A DNA stretch of 64,000 bases from Flavobacterium cutihirudinis (GCF_003385895.1 NZ_QRDQ01000008.1:1203603-1267602), one strand, 5' to 3'; positions 10,342-20,433 are shown, counted from the stretch's first letter. The notes: generated from the letters alone by a model not told the origin. Numbers and translations: made by a program.

Positions 10342-10516
10342 TATTTAAGGTATTTTTGGGGCGTTTTTTGGTTTATTTTTTTGTAAAAATAATTCTTTTA
10401 CGAGTAAAAGAATTGGAAGAATAAATTTTCTGGTTATTATTTTTTTTAATGGAGAAGAGAGTAAGTCTTTAAGAAAGAAAATACTCTCATTTTGAGGGAA
10501 TGATCAGGTTCATGGT

Positions 10517-11191
10517 TTATTTCCCAATTTGCCAGCTATATCCTTTCACGGTTGGAATATATGCCGAACGGCCAATTATTATTAAGTCGTTGTATATTTT
10601 TCTATTGTATTTAATGCCGATAGCATTGCCGGACATATACATTTTATTTGCTCTGAATTTTACTTTCATTTTGCCGTCTTCAAGCTCGGCGTCTGATACT
10701 TTTTCGACAAGCCAGGTAGATTTCCATTTCACTGATAATTCGTTTTCAGCAGTTTTAGTAACGCTTTTTACTAGTTTAACGGCATCTTCAGGAATTTCAA
10801 ATTTTTGTGTGAGCTGTTCTTGTGTCATTGTTTGACCCATTTTACAGTTGTCGAGAATTTTTCTGATATTAACAAAACTCAATAGTTTTTCATTGACTTC
10901 TTTTCTGATGTCAACAGCTGCACTTTCTGAATTTTTCACCGGATTTGAAAGTTGCGATGCAATGTCAATTTCCTTTTTGACTACAAAAGCATCCTCTTTT
11001 TCGGTTATTTTGTTTGATGTAACGTCTTTAGAAGCAGTTATTTTCTTCTTAGAAAATTTAATTTTGGCAGGAGCCGGCGTCAGCGCGTTAACAGGCTGAA
11101 TGGCTTTTTTAGGCTGCTTTTTGATTTCATCGCCACAGCTAAAAAGGAAACAGGTAATCGAGAATAAAATAAGTATATTAATTTTTTTCAT
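10517..11191 (-). CDS. lipoprotein of unknown function
   Basis: A 224-residue protein with a lipoprotein signal (lipobox cysteine C19 in FLFSCGDE), a lysine- and alanine-rich linker of about 80 residues, and a C-terminal compact part with GQTMTQEQLTQKFEIPEDA and KVKFRANKMYMSGNA. The family is not recognised. It lies 13 bases after the queuosine-precursor transporter gene on the same strand and may be co-transcribed with it. Nothing else suggests a role. Confidence 0.6.
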   Translation of the reverse strand: MKKINILILFSITCFLFSCGDEIKKQPKKAIQPVNALTPAPAKIKFSKKKITASKDVTSNKITEKEDAFVVKKEIDIASQLSNPVKNSESAAVDIRKEVNEKLLSFVNIRKILDNCKMGQTMTQEQLTQKFEIPEDAVKLVKSVTKTAENELSVKWKSTWLVEKVSDAELEDGKMKVKFRANKMYMSGNAIGIKYNRKIYNDLIIIGRSAYIPTVKGYSWQIGK

Positions 11192-11204
11192 GACCCAAAA
11201 GTTT

Positions 11205-11864
11205 TTAATCTTTATGAGAATCTTCGTCTAAATATTTCTTGATTAAATGATGTCCGGCGTATATTAAAGGTGTTAATAAAATAGCTATAGATAACTTAAA
11301 AGTATAACCAATTAAAGCAGATGACAAAAAAGTGTCAAAATCAATTTTCCCTGGTAACCAAAAGGCAATTCCGAGAACAATAAAAGAATCGAATAATTGC
11401 GAAATTACCGTTGATCCGGTAGTTCTGAGCCATATTTTTTTTTCTCCTGTTCGTCTTTTAAAAAACCAGAAAATCCAGACGTCGATTAATTGCGATGCCA
11501 TAAAAGCAATCAAACTTCCAACAATAATCCACATACTTTGGCCAAAAACAGCCTGAAATTGTTCGTCGTTTACAGGACTTATTCCTTTTGCTGCCGGAAT
11601 TACAATTGCCATAAATAAAATCAAAAAAGCATATGCAATCAGGCAAGCGGTTATAAAGGAAAGTTTTTTCACTCCTTTTTCGCCGAAATATTCATTAATC
11701 AAATCGGTTGTTAAAAATACAACTGGCCATGGTAAAATTCCAATACTCATTACAAAAGGCCCAATCTGAATTAGTTTTCCTCCGATTAATTCGGCTACAA
11801 CTGCATTGGTTATAAAAATACCTGCAAGAATTACAAAGACAATTTCTTTTTTGGTTTTAAACAT
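11205..11864 (-). CDS. queuosine precursor transporter (YhhQ family)
   Basis: A 219-residue inner-membrane protein with about six hydrophobic segments. Family features are NAVVAELIGGKLIQIG near residues 20-35, the acidic DLINEYFGEKGVKK loop near 54-67, and the late DSFIVLGIAFWLPG segment. Members import the 7-deazaguanine precursors preQ0 or preQ1 for the queuosine modification of tRNA. queG, the last step of the same pathway, lies elsewhere in this window (57627). The first gene of a probable pair with the downstream lipoprotein. Confidence 0.88.
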   Translation of the reverse strand: MFKTKKEIVFVILAGIFITNAVVAELIGGKLIQIGPFVMSIGILPWPVVFLTTDLINEYFGEKGVKKLSFITACLIAYAFLILFMAIVIPAAKGISPVNDEQFQAVFGQSMWIIVGSLIAFMASQLIDVWIFWFFKRRTGEKKIWLRTTGSTVISQLFDSFIVLGIAFWLPGKIDFDTFLSSALIGYTFKLSIAILLTPLIYAGHHLIKKYLDEDSHKD

Positions 11865-11914
11865 ATTACAAAATCTGTGTATTCAAAGTTAATTATTTTA
11901 ACCTAATAATGAAT

Positions 11915-14900
11915 TTAATATTCTTCAAGAATTGTTTCATCATCTTCTTTTTCTTTTCCAAAAGTGGCTCTTAGATGTTCGCTGTTAAAGAATTCAGAAA
12001 CTATTAAGTTGCATTTTTTCTCCAAATCTTCTTCTTCAGATATTCTTTTTAAGCTGAGTACTTTATAGGCAAGAGGATCTATTTTTTCATTTTTATTTAC
12101 AAAAGCGATCGTATACAATTGATTTTGATCCGAATCAAGTTCCTTGTTTTTTCTTTTGATTGTATAAAAATAGATCGAAATATCGTGCTCATCTTTTTTA
12201 ATAATTTTCTTTTCAAGCAAAGAAATAGAGTCTTTTTGAGTCAGATTTTGAAAATTGATTGCGGCGGCTTGTGAGATTTCGTCATCAGTAAGCTTAACTG
12301 CATCTTTTTTGTTTTGGTTATAAAGCAAATTTACAGTTGCAAATCGTGTTTTAGGATCGTTCAAAAAACCAGTAATCTCTGTCGTTGTCAAATTGTTATG
12401 TGTAATTCCCAGCCTAACGAGTTCCGTATTTACTTCGGGAAGATCAAGATTTTTTATTTTAGATAATATATCTTTTACAGCTTTATCATCAGCATAATTA
12501 TAAATTAAAGTGGTATAATTAATTAAGTCATCCAACGCTAATGAGGTATCTGTAAAAATAGCTATTTCCTCCATATTTTCTGTCGGATCATTTTTTATTC
12601 TGTTTTTTTGATTCCAGCTTGCCACTCTTTTGTACTCCAATTTTGTATTGGTAAGTATCATTTTTTTGAAAGCTTTTATTTTTTTGACTGAAATTAATTT
12701 CTGCTCCAAAAGTGAATTAGAGAATTCTATAATGGGATTGTGGTATTCTTTAATGCTGTAATATTGAAAAATTTCAGGAAACAATTCTTTACTGTTTTCC
12801 GAATCGTTTTGAAAGGCATAAAAAAGACTTTCAGTTTCATACTGATTGTCCGGAATTGGCAAATCATAATCCATTAATTCAATAATTTTTTTGTATCCTT
12901 CTTTTGATTTTTGAAAAGCGAGACTTTTCAGAATACTTACCTGAACGGCCGTTTTAACCGATTCTTTTTTATAATAATTTTCAAGAAACGGCACCACCTT
13001 TTCATCGTTTATTTGGCCAATTTTTTCCAAAAGTGCAGTAAGGGCAGCAGTTTCATTTTCCTTAAAGTGAAATGAATTTAAAAATTGGGTTACAACATCA
13101 AGATCATTTTTTGTGATTTCAAGATTTTGTACAGAATTCAAAGCAGAATACCGAATAGTATCTTTTTCGTTTTTGGCATCTTCAATAAACAACAGGACTT
13201 TATTTTCATTGTCTTTGGGTTTTGTATTTTCTGCCAAGTCAAAAGATCCAAAAGTTTTCTCAATGAGCGGATCTTCATTTTGATAGTTTTTGTTTACCAA
13301 AGTATTGAGAATATAATAGGCGTTGTCTTTGTAAATTGCCTTGTACTTAATTGCCTGCGTCGCGTTTGGTCTTGAAACTACTGCAGTTATGATATAGTTG
13401 TTTTTTTCTTTATTGAATGTTGTTGTGTTGCTTAAAAACACATAATCATCTTTTTTAGTTGTTATTATTTTGTTCCAATTTGATTTAGAAAAGCCTTTTT
13501 TGGTAAACAATTCCGGATTAAGCAACGAAGTTGGGGTTTCAAAATTTTCATCTCCTTCCTCAAAACTTTCATCTAAATCTGTCTCGTGTTGATTTAAAAA
13601 CTGTTTGTTTAGGTTGTTTTGAATAGAATCAATAGAGTGATTGTATTCGTATTTTGAATATTTATAATATCGTAAATTGAATTTTTGAGCATTCTCAGAA
13701 TTGAAAACCTGAAATCTGCTGGTTGCCGCAAATGTGTTTTTTGATTGGTATTGATTGGAATTTAACTTTAAAAACAACGATTCATTTTCTTTTTCAGGAA
13801 TTTCTATTTTATAATTTGCAATTGAGTCCGTATACACTTTAGTTTTTGATTTGTACAGGAATGGACTAATAATAAAAGATTTGAAAAAACGATTTGTATT
13901 GGCTTCTGAAGCATTTACGGTTCCTAAAAGATAGTATTTGTTGCCGGAAATAATTGTTTTTAACTTCATATTACGATTACCAATAATAGAAGAAGAAGTA
14001 AGCGAATTTTCGGTTTTGTTGTAATTAACGGCAGTTGAATCCTGATCCTGTTGCAGATAAAATTGATAATGAATTTGCTTGTGTTCATACTCTGAATCTT
14101 CCAGAATTTCAGTATCATTTAATGTTTTTTCCTGTAAGAAATAATAGCTTTTTTCCTGATTATCATACGCCTGAATATTTATATCAGTTCCTTTTTCGGC
14201 ACTATTTCCAAAAACAAAATTAAACGATGGCAATTCTGTTTCAAAACCGCCTTTTAATGGTTTAATTCTTTCCCATTCATTTTTAAATGATTTTATTTTT
14301 ATGTTTTCAAAAACTTCATTTTCATATTGACGTACATAATTTGCCGGCCCTGTCATGGTCACAGAAATAATTTCGAGTGGTGTAATGAAAAATTTTGAAT
14401 GTTGACTGTTTCCGGTTTTCGTGATGTTTTTTATGTCATAACCAGAATAATTGGCTTGCTCGAAGTATTTTTTTTCTAGGATTTCACCGGCAATTTTTTC
14501 AAAAAATAAGCTATCCAGCGACTTAGCTTCATAAGGTTTATTGTTCTTTTTTAAGAAATAATTTAACGGAATCCTTTTAATTGTAATAGCGCCTCCGTTT
14601 GTAAAATCTGGCGATCCTAAGCTTTCATTGTCTTCAATTGTTGTTTTGTACAAAGGCAACTGAAGCATTTTGTCTTTTGTGCTGTTTGGGGTAAAATTAG
14701 GATTTGGAAAATAGGCTTCGATTGATTTTTTTTGGTTTTTCCCTTTTTCGGTAAAGTTGTCAATAATAGGTTTTACATTATATCCTTTTTGTCTTAATAA
14801 CTCGATAATGCCTTCGTTTCCTCCAAGATGAGCCGCTCCAACGGCAGAAAATAAGCTTCCGGTTTTCGCTATAGAATCAATACTTTTGGTCATAATTTTA

Positions 14901-15589
14901 TTGCGGTTTACAATAAGTGCATCATGAGTTTTTTTAGAGAACATTAGCTTGTAGATAGAATCCAGCATTACGATATCTTTCTCTCTGTAGTATTCTTTTA
15001 GAACCTCAGTTAAGTTTCTGTTTTTAAGGATTTTCATCAAAGCAGTTTTATTCTCATCTTTTGGTTTAGCATTGTCATCCATAGACTGAAGAATAGAAAG
15101 CATTGATTCTTTTGCGTTTTCCAGACCGGCAATTCTTTTTTTGTATTTTTTTCCTGTCTGAAAAATGAACATATCCAAAACGGTGTTTTCCTGAAAGTCG
15201 GCCTGCTCACCTTCAGCGCCAGACAACATATTTTTGAAATATTTGCTATTGTGGTTATTAAAAATCGTCTTGATTGTTTCTTTGCTTGCCGGGATTAAAT
15301 AAAATTCGTTGTAAAACTTAGTATAGAAATTATAGTCGTTATTTTTCATAAGATCATCAAGTTCGCCCCAAGTTTCAGGATTGCTTTCATTGGCAATAAT
15401 ATCAGATCCTAAAAGGTTTTTAAAAAAAGAGTCGGACAAATGAAAAGAGACTTTTTCGTTAACATGCATTGTTCCGTACAAATAGGAACTTTTAGTTAAG
15501 CCATTGCCTGAAATTTCCCAAAACAAACTTTTGTTTTGAGCCTGAATAAGTGTACTTAATAACAATGAGATATATAGCAGTTTTTTCAA
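11915..15589 (-). CDS. TraB/GumN-family protein with long C-terminal extension
   Basis: A 1224-residue secreted protein. A Sec signal (1-17) precedes a TraB/GumN domain at about 20-290, with the paired motifs YGTMHVN (GTMH 39-42) and AVGAAHLGGNEG near 250. In this superfamily (related to TIKI proteases) these motifs build the metal site. Usual TraB/GumN proteins are about 290 residues. The remaining 900 or so include a beta-rich middle and a helical part around 790-1000 resembling HEAT-type repeats. I do not recognise a further named domain. It may be a periplasmic or surface peptidase. Genes on either side give no clue. Confidence 0.75.
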   Translation of the reverse strand: MKKLLYISLLLSTLIQAQNKSLFWEISGNGLTKSSYLYGTMHVNEKVSFHLSDSFFKNLLGSDIIANESNPETWGELDDLMKNNDYNFYTKFYNEFYLIPASKETIKTIFNNHNSKYFKNMLSGAEGEQADFQENTVLDMFIFQTGKKYKKRIAGLENAKESMLSILQSMDDNAKPKDENKTALMKILKNRNLTEVLKEYYREKDIVMLDSIYKLMFSKKTHDALIVNRNKIMTKSIDSIAKTGSLFSAVGAAHLGGNEGIIELLRQKGYNVKPIIDNFTEKGKNQKKSIEAYFPNPNFTPNSTKDKMLQLPLYKTTIEDNESLGSPDFTNGGAITIKRIPLNYFLKKNNKPYEAKSLDSLFFEKIAGEILEKKYFEQANYSGYDIKNITKTGNSQHSKFFITPLEIISVTMTGPANYVRQYENEVFENIKIKSFKNEWERIKPLKGGFETELPSFNFVFGNSAEKGTDINIQAYDNQEKSYYFLQEKTLNDTEILEDSEYEHKQIHYQFYLQQDQDSTAVNYNKTENSLTSSSIIGNRNMKLKTIISGNKYYLLGTVNASEANTNRFFKSFIISPFLYKSKTKVYTDSIANYKIEIPEKENESLFLKLNSNQYQSKNTFAATSRFQVFNSENAQKFNLRYYKYSKYEYNHSIDSIQNNLNKQFLNQHETDLDESFEEGDENFETPTSLLNPELFTKKGFSKSNWNKIITTKKDDYVFLSNTTTFNKEKNNYIITAVVSRPNATQAIKYKAIYKDNAYYILNTLVNKNYQNEDPLIEKTFGSFDLAENTKPKDNENKVLLFIEDAKNEKDTIRYSALNSVQNLEITKNDLDVVTQFLNSFHFKENETAALTALLEKIGQINDEKVVPFLENYYKKESVKTAVQVSILKSLAFQKSKEGYKKIIELMDYDLPIPDNQYETESLFYAFQNDSENSKELFPEIFQYYSIKEYHNPIIEFSNSLLEQKLISVKKIKAFKKMILTNTKLEYKRVASWNQKNRIKNDPTENMEEIAIFTDTSLALDDLINYTTLIYNYADDKAVKDILSKIKNLDLPEVNTELVRLGITHNNLTTTEITGFLNDPKTRFATVNLLYNQNKKDAVKLTDDEISQAAAINFQNLTQKDSISLLEKKIIKKDEHDISIYFYTIKRKNKELDSDQNQLYTIAFVNKNEKIDPLAYKVLSLKRISEEEDLEKKCNLIVSEFFNSEHLRATFGKEKEDDETILEEY

Positions 15590-15851
15590 TGTTAAAGTTT
15601 TAAGAATTTGATAAACAAATATATAATAGATTCCTTTTAATTATTCTGTTAAAGTAAGCTTTCTTTGTTTTATTATAAAGGATTTTCCTAAAGAATGTTA
15701 TGAGATTTTAACATTGCAAATCGAGCATATATTTTTTGATTTTTGATGAAAACTGATTAAGGTTTTATGTTTAATTTTTCGGTATTTTTGAAGTTATAAC
15801 AAGCCTTTTTAATCCAGTAATTGGAAAAGGGTACTTTAGGTAATAATTATT

Positions 15852-17933
15852 ATGGATACTACTTTTTTGGGTGAAACTGGAAATATTGCGGAGAACCCTT
15901 TCTTAAGAAAATGGACCGGCCCTTATGGCGGAGTTCCAAATTTCGCAGAATATAAAATATCAGATTTTAAACCGGCAATTGAATATGCAATTCAGGAGAA
16001 ATTGCAAGAAATTGACCATATAGCGGAGAATCCCGAGGCAGCTTCATTTGATAATACAATTGTAGCGCTGGAACTTTCAGGTAAAACTTTAGACAAAATT
16101 CATTCTGTTTACGGAATTTATAGATCTAATTTAAGTACTCCCGAGTTTAATGCAGTTGATACTGAGATGTCTCCAAAGTTGGCTGAGATTGAAGATAAGC
16201 TATATCAAAATGAGAAGTTGTTTAGAAGAATTGAAGCAGTTTACAAATCGGAAGAAAGTAAAAAATTAAACAAAGAACAACAAAGGCTAGTTTGGTTGTA
16301 TTATACAAATTTTGTTCGTGAAGGAGCGGAGTTAAACGAAACTGATAAAGCAGAAGTAGCTAAGATTAATCAAGAACTGGCTGTGCTTTTTACAAGCTTT
16401 AGTCAAAAATTATTGGCAGAAGAAAATAATCAGTTCGTTGAACTAAAATCTGAAAGTGATTTTGACGGTTTGCCTGATGCATTTAAAAATGCCGCAATTG
16501 CCGAAGCTGAAGAAAGAAATTTAGCTGTTTTGGGTTGTATTGGTAACACAAGATCTTCAATAGAACCTTTTTTAACATTCTCCAATCAAAGAGATTTAAG
16601 AGAAAAAGCGTTTGATATTTTTGTTAAACGTGGTGATAATGATAATTCAAATAATACAAATTCGACGCTTGTTTCAGTTTTAGAATTGCGAGCTAAGAAA
16701 GCAAAGATATTAGGTTTTGAAAACTTTGCAGAATGGAGTTTGTCAAATAAAATGGCTAAGGATCCTCAGAAAACTTTAGATTTAATGGAGTCTGTTTGGA
16801 AGCCAGCTGTAAAAAAAGTAAAAAATGATGTTGCTGCAATGCAGGAAATGGTTGATAATGAAGGCGGAGATTTTAAAATAGAACCTTGGGATTATCGTTT
16901 TTATGCCGAAAAAGTTCGAAAAGCAAAATATGATTTAGATCAGAATGAAATCAAGCAATATTTGCAATTAGAAAACCTGCGTGAAGGAATGTTTTGGGTT
17001 GCAGGCGAATTGTTTGATCTTGGGTTTAAGCAATTATTTGATATTCCGGTTTATCACGCAGATGTTCGTGTTTGGGAAGTAAATAATAAAAGCACTGGAC
17101 ATCCAATTGGTTTGTGGTATTTTGATCCATACGCGCGAGTAGGTAAACGATCAGGTGCGTGGATGAATTCGCATCGTGATCAGCAGAAAATAAAAGAAAA
17201 TGTACTTCCAATTGTGTCGAACAATTGTAATTTTATTAAAGGGAATAGTGATGAGCCGGTGCTAATTTCATGGGATGATGCTACAACTTTATTTCATGAA
17301 TTTGGACATGCGCTTCACGGATTATGTTCTAACGTAACTTATCCGAGTTTATCGGGAACTTCAGTTGCGAGAGATTATGTAGAGTTTCCTTCACAATTGC
17401 TGGAACATTGGTTAGCTACTCCAGAAGTGTTGAATAAATTTGCTCTTCATTACAAAACAAACCAGCCATTATCTCAGTCTTTGGTAGAACGAATAGGACT
17501 AGCAGCAAATTTCAACGAAGGTTTTGCTACTGTAGAAACCATATCCAGTTCTTTTGTTGATATGAAATTGCATTTGACTACAGAAACAATAAATCCTCAT
17601 GAATTTGAAAGCAGAATTTTAAAAGAGATTAATATGCCTTCAGAAATTGTAATGCGTCATAGAATTCCGCAGTTTGCACATATCTTTTCAAGTGATGGAT
17701 ATGCGGCAGGATATTACAGTTATTTATGGGCAGATGTTATAAACGCCGATGCTTATGAAGCTTTTTTAGAAGCAGATGGGCCTTATGATAAAAAAGTTGC
17801 CAAACGTCTTTATGATATCGTTTTAAGCGTTGGAAACACCGTAGATAATGAGGAAATGTATGAAGATTTTAGAGGTCATTCGCCAAAATCTGACGCGTTG
17901 ATGCGTGCAAGAAATTTTCCTGTTGAAAAGTAA
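15852..17933 (+). CDS. M3-family zinc metallopeptidase (oligopeptidase A / Dcp type)
   Basis: A 693-residue thimet-type oligopeptidase expected to cut short peptides. The zinc motif HEFGH has its histidines at 482 and 486, with the ALHG continuation typical of M3. The EGFATVE and HRIPQFAHIFSSDGYAAGYYSY segments of the substrate channel follow. No signal peptide is seen, so it is cytoplasmic. A TATTTTTG -7 element at 15783-15790 would give a leader of about 55 bases. It ends convergent with tsf at a shared terminator. Whether it is prlC-like or dcp-like is not decided. Confidence 0.93.
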   Translation: MDTTFLGETGNIAENPFLRKWTGPYGGVPNFAEYKISDFKPAIEYAIQEKLQEIDHIAENPEAASFDNTIVALELSGKTLDKIHSVYGIYRSNLSTPEFNAVDTEMSPKLAEIEDKLYQNEKLFRRIEAVYKSEESKKLNKEQQRLVWLYYTNFVREGAELNETDKAEVAKINQELAVLFTSFSQKLLAEENNQFVELKSESDFDGLPDAFKNAAIAEAEERNLAVLGCIGNTRSSIEPFLTFSNQRDLREKAFDIFVKRGDNDNSNNTNSTLVSVLELRAKKAKILGFENFAEWSLSNKMAKDPQKTLDLMESVWKPAVKKVKNDVAAMQEMVDNEGGDFKIEPWDYRFYAEKVRKAKYDLDQNEIKQYLQLENLREGMFWVAGELFDLGFKQLFDIPVYHADVRVWEVNNKSTGHPIGLWYFDPYARVGKRSGAWMNSHRDQQKIKENVLPIVSNNCNFIKGNSDEPVLISWDDATTLFHEFGHALHGLCSNVTYPSLSGTSVARDYVEFPSQLLEHWLATPEVLNKFALHYKTNQPLSQSLVERIGLAANFNEGFATVETISSSFVDMKLHLTTETINPHEFESRILKEINMPSEIVMRHRIPQFAHIFSSDGYAAGYYSYLWADVINADAYEAFLEADGPYDKKVAKRLYDIVLSVGNTVDNEEMYEDFRGHSPKSDALMRARNFPVEK

Positions 17934-17950
17934 TATAAATTAGTAAAAAC

Positions 17951-17986
17951 AAAAAAGCCCGAATAAATAAATATTCGGGCTTTTTA
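17951..17986. terminator. bidirectional terminator between the M3 peptidase and tsf
   Basis: AAGCCCGAAT and ATTCGGGCTT pair perfectly around an eight-base loop, with A and T runs on both sides. It serves the two convergent genes. Confidence 0.9.
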
Positions 17987-18001
17987 TATTGAAATAATAT
18001 A

Positions 18002-18964
18002 TTAACCTAAAGTAACTCTTTTGAAACCTGTGATTTCAACGTTGAATCCTTTAACGTAATCACCAACTTTTTTACTATCGTCTTTGATAAAGTTTTGATC
18101 TAACAAAGCTTTTTCTTGATCTAAAGTAGTGTTGTCAGAAATGAAACGTTGTACTTTTCCTGGAAGAATTTTATCCCAAATTTGTTCTGGTTTACCTTCA
18201 GCTTTTAATTCCGCTTTAGCATCTTCTTCTGCTTGTTTGATAACTTCAGGAGTTAATTGAGAGAAAGAGATGTATTTAGGAACATTTTTTAAAGTTTTTC
18301 CTAAACGTGCAGCTTCTTCATTGTCTTTTTCAATTACAGCAATACGAGCAGCAAGTTCAGATTCAACGAAAGCAGGATCAAAATCTTTGTAAGATAATGT
18401 GTCAGCTCCCATAGAAGCAACTTGCATAGAAACGTCTTTTGTCAAAGTCTCAGCATTAGCGATTGGAGCAGAAATTGCAGTTAAAGCAGCAATTTTGTTA
18501 ACGTGAACATAAGATCCAACGAAAGCACCTTCTAAAATTTCGAAACCACCGATTTCGATTTTCTCACCGATAACTCCAGTTTGCTCGATTAATTTCTCAG
18601 CAACTGTAATTCCGTTGAAATCAGAAGCTAAAAATTCTTCTTTAGAAGAGAAGTTGATAGCTCTTTCTACTAAATCTTTAGCTAAAGTAACAAAAGCCTC
18701 ATTTTTACCTACGAAGTCAGTTTCGCAGTTTAAAGTAAGGATAGCTCCTTTAGTGTTGTCAGCATTGATAAAAGAAACAGCAGCTCCTTCAGAAGACTCA
18801 CGGTCAGAACGGTTAGCAGCAACTTTTTGTCCTTTTTCTCTAAGGATTTGTATAGCTTTATCGAAATCTCCTTCAGCTTCAACTAAAGCTTTTTTACAGT
18901 CCATCATTCCGGCACCTGTAGATTGTCTTAATTTATTTACGTCTGCAGCAGTAATTGTTGCCAT
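18002..18964 (-). CDS. tsf: elongation factor Ts
   Basis: Guanine-nucleotide exchange factor that regenerates EF-Tu-GTP. The 320 residues start with the UBA-like domain (VNKLRQSTGAGMMDCKKALVEAEGD), followed by the ILREKG segment and the core domain with LNCETDFVGKNE. It is somewhat longer than E. coli Ts (283 residues), from additional sequence in the C-terminal half. Second gene of the rpsB-tsf pair, separated from rpsB by 138 bases containing TTGGAATTT-type repeats, which is longer than usual for this pair. Confidence 0.97.
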   Translation of the reverse strand: MATITAADVNKLRQSTGAGMMDCKKALVEAEGDFDKAIQILREKGQKVAANRSDRESSEGAAVSFINADNTKGAILTLNCETDFVGKNEAFVTLAKDLVERAINFSSKEEFLASDFNGITVAEKLIEQTGVIGEKIEIGGFEILEGAFVGSYVHVNKIAALTAISAPIANAETLTKDVSMQVASMGADTLSYKDFDPAFVESELAARIAVIEKDNEEAARLGKTLKNVPKYISFSQLTPEVIKQAEEDAKAELKAEGKPEQIWDKILPGKVQRFISDNTTLDQEKALLDQNFIKDDSKKVGDYVKGFNVEITGFKRVTLG

Positions 18965-19059
18965 AATATTTTGAATTTTAATGTTAAAAGTAAAAATTCC
19001 ATCTTCTAAATCCCAAACTCCAATTTTATTAAATTATCAACATAACGTTTTTAATTTTG

Positions 19060-19099
19060 TATTTGGAATTTGGAATTTAAAATTTGGAATTTAAAGTTT
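19060..19099. repeat. TTGGAATTT tandem repeat between rpsB and tsf
   Basis: Several direct copies of the nine-base word TTGGAATTT and close variants lie in the spacer. The same word occurs at 86-133 and 2370-2432. Confidence 0.55.
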
Positions 19100-19102
19100 G
19101 AT

Positions 19103-19870
19103 TTATTCTTCACTTGCAGGAGCAGCTTCAGCTTCAACAGCAGGAGCAGCTTCTTCAGTAGCTTCAACTTCTTTTTCAGTACCTCTGTCAGAAAGACCTT
19201 CGATTACTGCAGTAGTCACTAAAGATAAAATTTTGTCAATTGATTTAGAAGCGTCATCATTTGCAGGAATCACGTAATCAACCTCTCTTGGGTCAGAATT
19301 CGTATCAACCATTGCGAAAACTGGAATGTTTAATTTTTGAGCTTCTTTTATTGCGATGTGTTCAGCTTTGATATCTACTACGAACAATGCTGCAGGCAGT
19401 CTAGACATATCAGCAATTGAACCTAAGTTTTTCTCTAATTTAGCACGTAGACGATCAACTTGTAAACGCTCTTTTTTAGATAAAGTGTTGAAAGTACCAT
19501 CTTTCTTCATTTTATCGATAGAAGACATTTTTTTAACTGCCTTTCTGATAGTTACGAAGTTAGTCAACATTCCACCTGGCCATCTTTCAGTGATGTAAGG
19601 CATGTTTGCAGCTTTTGCTTTATCAGCAACGATGTCTTTTGCTTGTTTTTTGGTAGCTACGAATAAGATTTTTCTACCTGATGCAGCGATTTTTTTCAAA
19701 GCTTCGTTAGCTTCTTCAATTTTAGCTGCAGTTTTATATAGATTGATAATGTGAATACCATTACGCTCCATATAAATGTAAGGAGCCATGTTTGGATCCC
19801 ATTTTCTAGTCATGTGTCCGAAGTGAACACCTGCTTCTAGTAATTCTTTTACTTCTATTTTGTTTGCCAT
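19103..19870 (-). CDS. rpsB: 30S ribosomal protein S2
   Basis: Small-subunit protein needed for binding of S1 and for translation initiation. The 255 residues include the family blocks LLEAGVHFGHMTRKWDP (10-26), the ERWPGGMLTN segment, and VFAMVDTNSDPREVDYVIPAND. The C-terminal 25 residues are an acidic Ala/Glu tail typical of Bacteroidota S2. It lies downstream of rpsI, across a 176-base spacer holding a strong hairpin (19903-19936) close to the start codon. Confidence 0.98.
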   Translation of the reverse strand: MANKIEVKELLEAGVHFGHMTRKWDPNMAPYIYMERNGIHIINLYKTAAKIEEANEALKKIAASGRKILFVATKKQAKDIVADKAKAANMPYITERWPGGMLTNFVTIRKAVKKMSSIDKMKKDGTFNTLSKKERLQVDRLRAKLEKNLGSIADMSRLPAALFVVDIKAEHIAIKEAQKLNIPVFAMVDTNSDPREVDYVIPANDDASKSIDKILSLVTTAVIEGLSDRGTEKEVEATEEAAPAVEAEAAPASEE

Positions 19871-19902
19871 TTTTGTACTAGTTTACGTTCTGTTGATTAG
19901 CA

Positions 19903-19936
19903 ATGTATAAATGGCGATTTCTCTGGCTTTATACAT
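19903..19936 (-). promoter_or_regulatory. hairpin in the rpsB leader
   Basis: On the minus strand a nine-base-pair perfect stem (ATGTATAAA with TTTATACAT) closes a 16-base loop, starting 33 bases before the rpsB start codon. A smaller CCTA/TAGG hairpin lies just upstream. The position is right for S2 autoregulation, but I cannot match it to a named leader. Confidence 0.45.
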
Positions 19937-20046
19937 TTAGATGCTAAACTATATCCTACCTCGATAGGAGAGCAACAATAACTGTGTTTTTTAATTTCAA
20001 TAAATAATTGATAATGTCTTGTCCCATCTGAACAAGACAGGTAATA

Positions 20047-20433
20047 TTAACGTTTAGAGAACTGGAATCTCTTACGAGCTTTCTTCTGACCGAATTTCTT
20101 ACGTTCAACCATTCTTGGGTCTCTTGTTAATAAACCTTCTGGTTTAAGGATTCCTCTGTTTTCAGCGTTAACTTCACACATTACGCGAGCTAATGCCATT
20201 CTTACAGCTTCTGCCTGACCAGTTGTACCACCTCCGTAAACGTTTACTTTTACATCAAAGTTGTTTACATTTTCTGTCATAGACAATGGTTGTAAAACTT
20301 TGTATTGTAAAGTTGCAGTTGGAAAGTAAGTTGCGAATTCTTTTTTGTTTACAGTGATAGTTCCTGTTCCTTCAGAAACGTATACACGTGCAACAGCGGT
20401 TTTTCTTCTACCGATTTTGTGAATAACTCCCAT
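20047..20433 (-). CDS. rpsI: 30S ribosomal protein S9
   Basis: Small-subunit head protein whose C-terminal tail reaches the P-site tRNA. The 128 residues show IGRRKTAVARVYV at the start, the GGGTTGQAEAVRMALAR block, and the invariant basic tail ending FQFSKR. It shares one base with the stop of rplM, the usual rplM-rpsI operon. Confidence 0.98.
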   Translation of the reverse strand: MGVIHKIGRRKTAVARVYVSEGTGTITVNKKEFATYFPTATLQYKVLQPLSMTENVNNFDVKVNVYGGGTTGQAEAVRMALARVMCEVNAENRGILKPEGLLTRDPRMVERKKFGQKKARKRFQFSKR

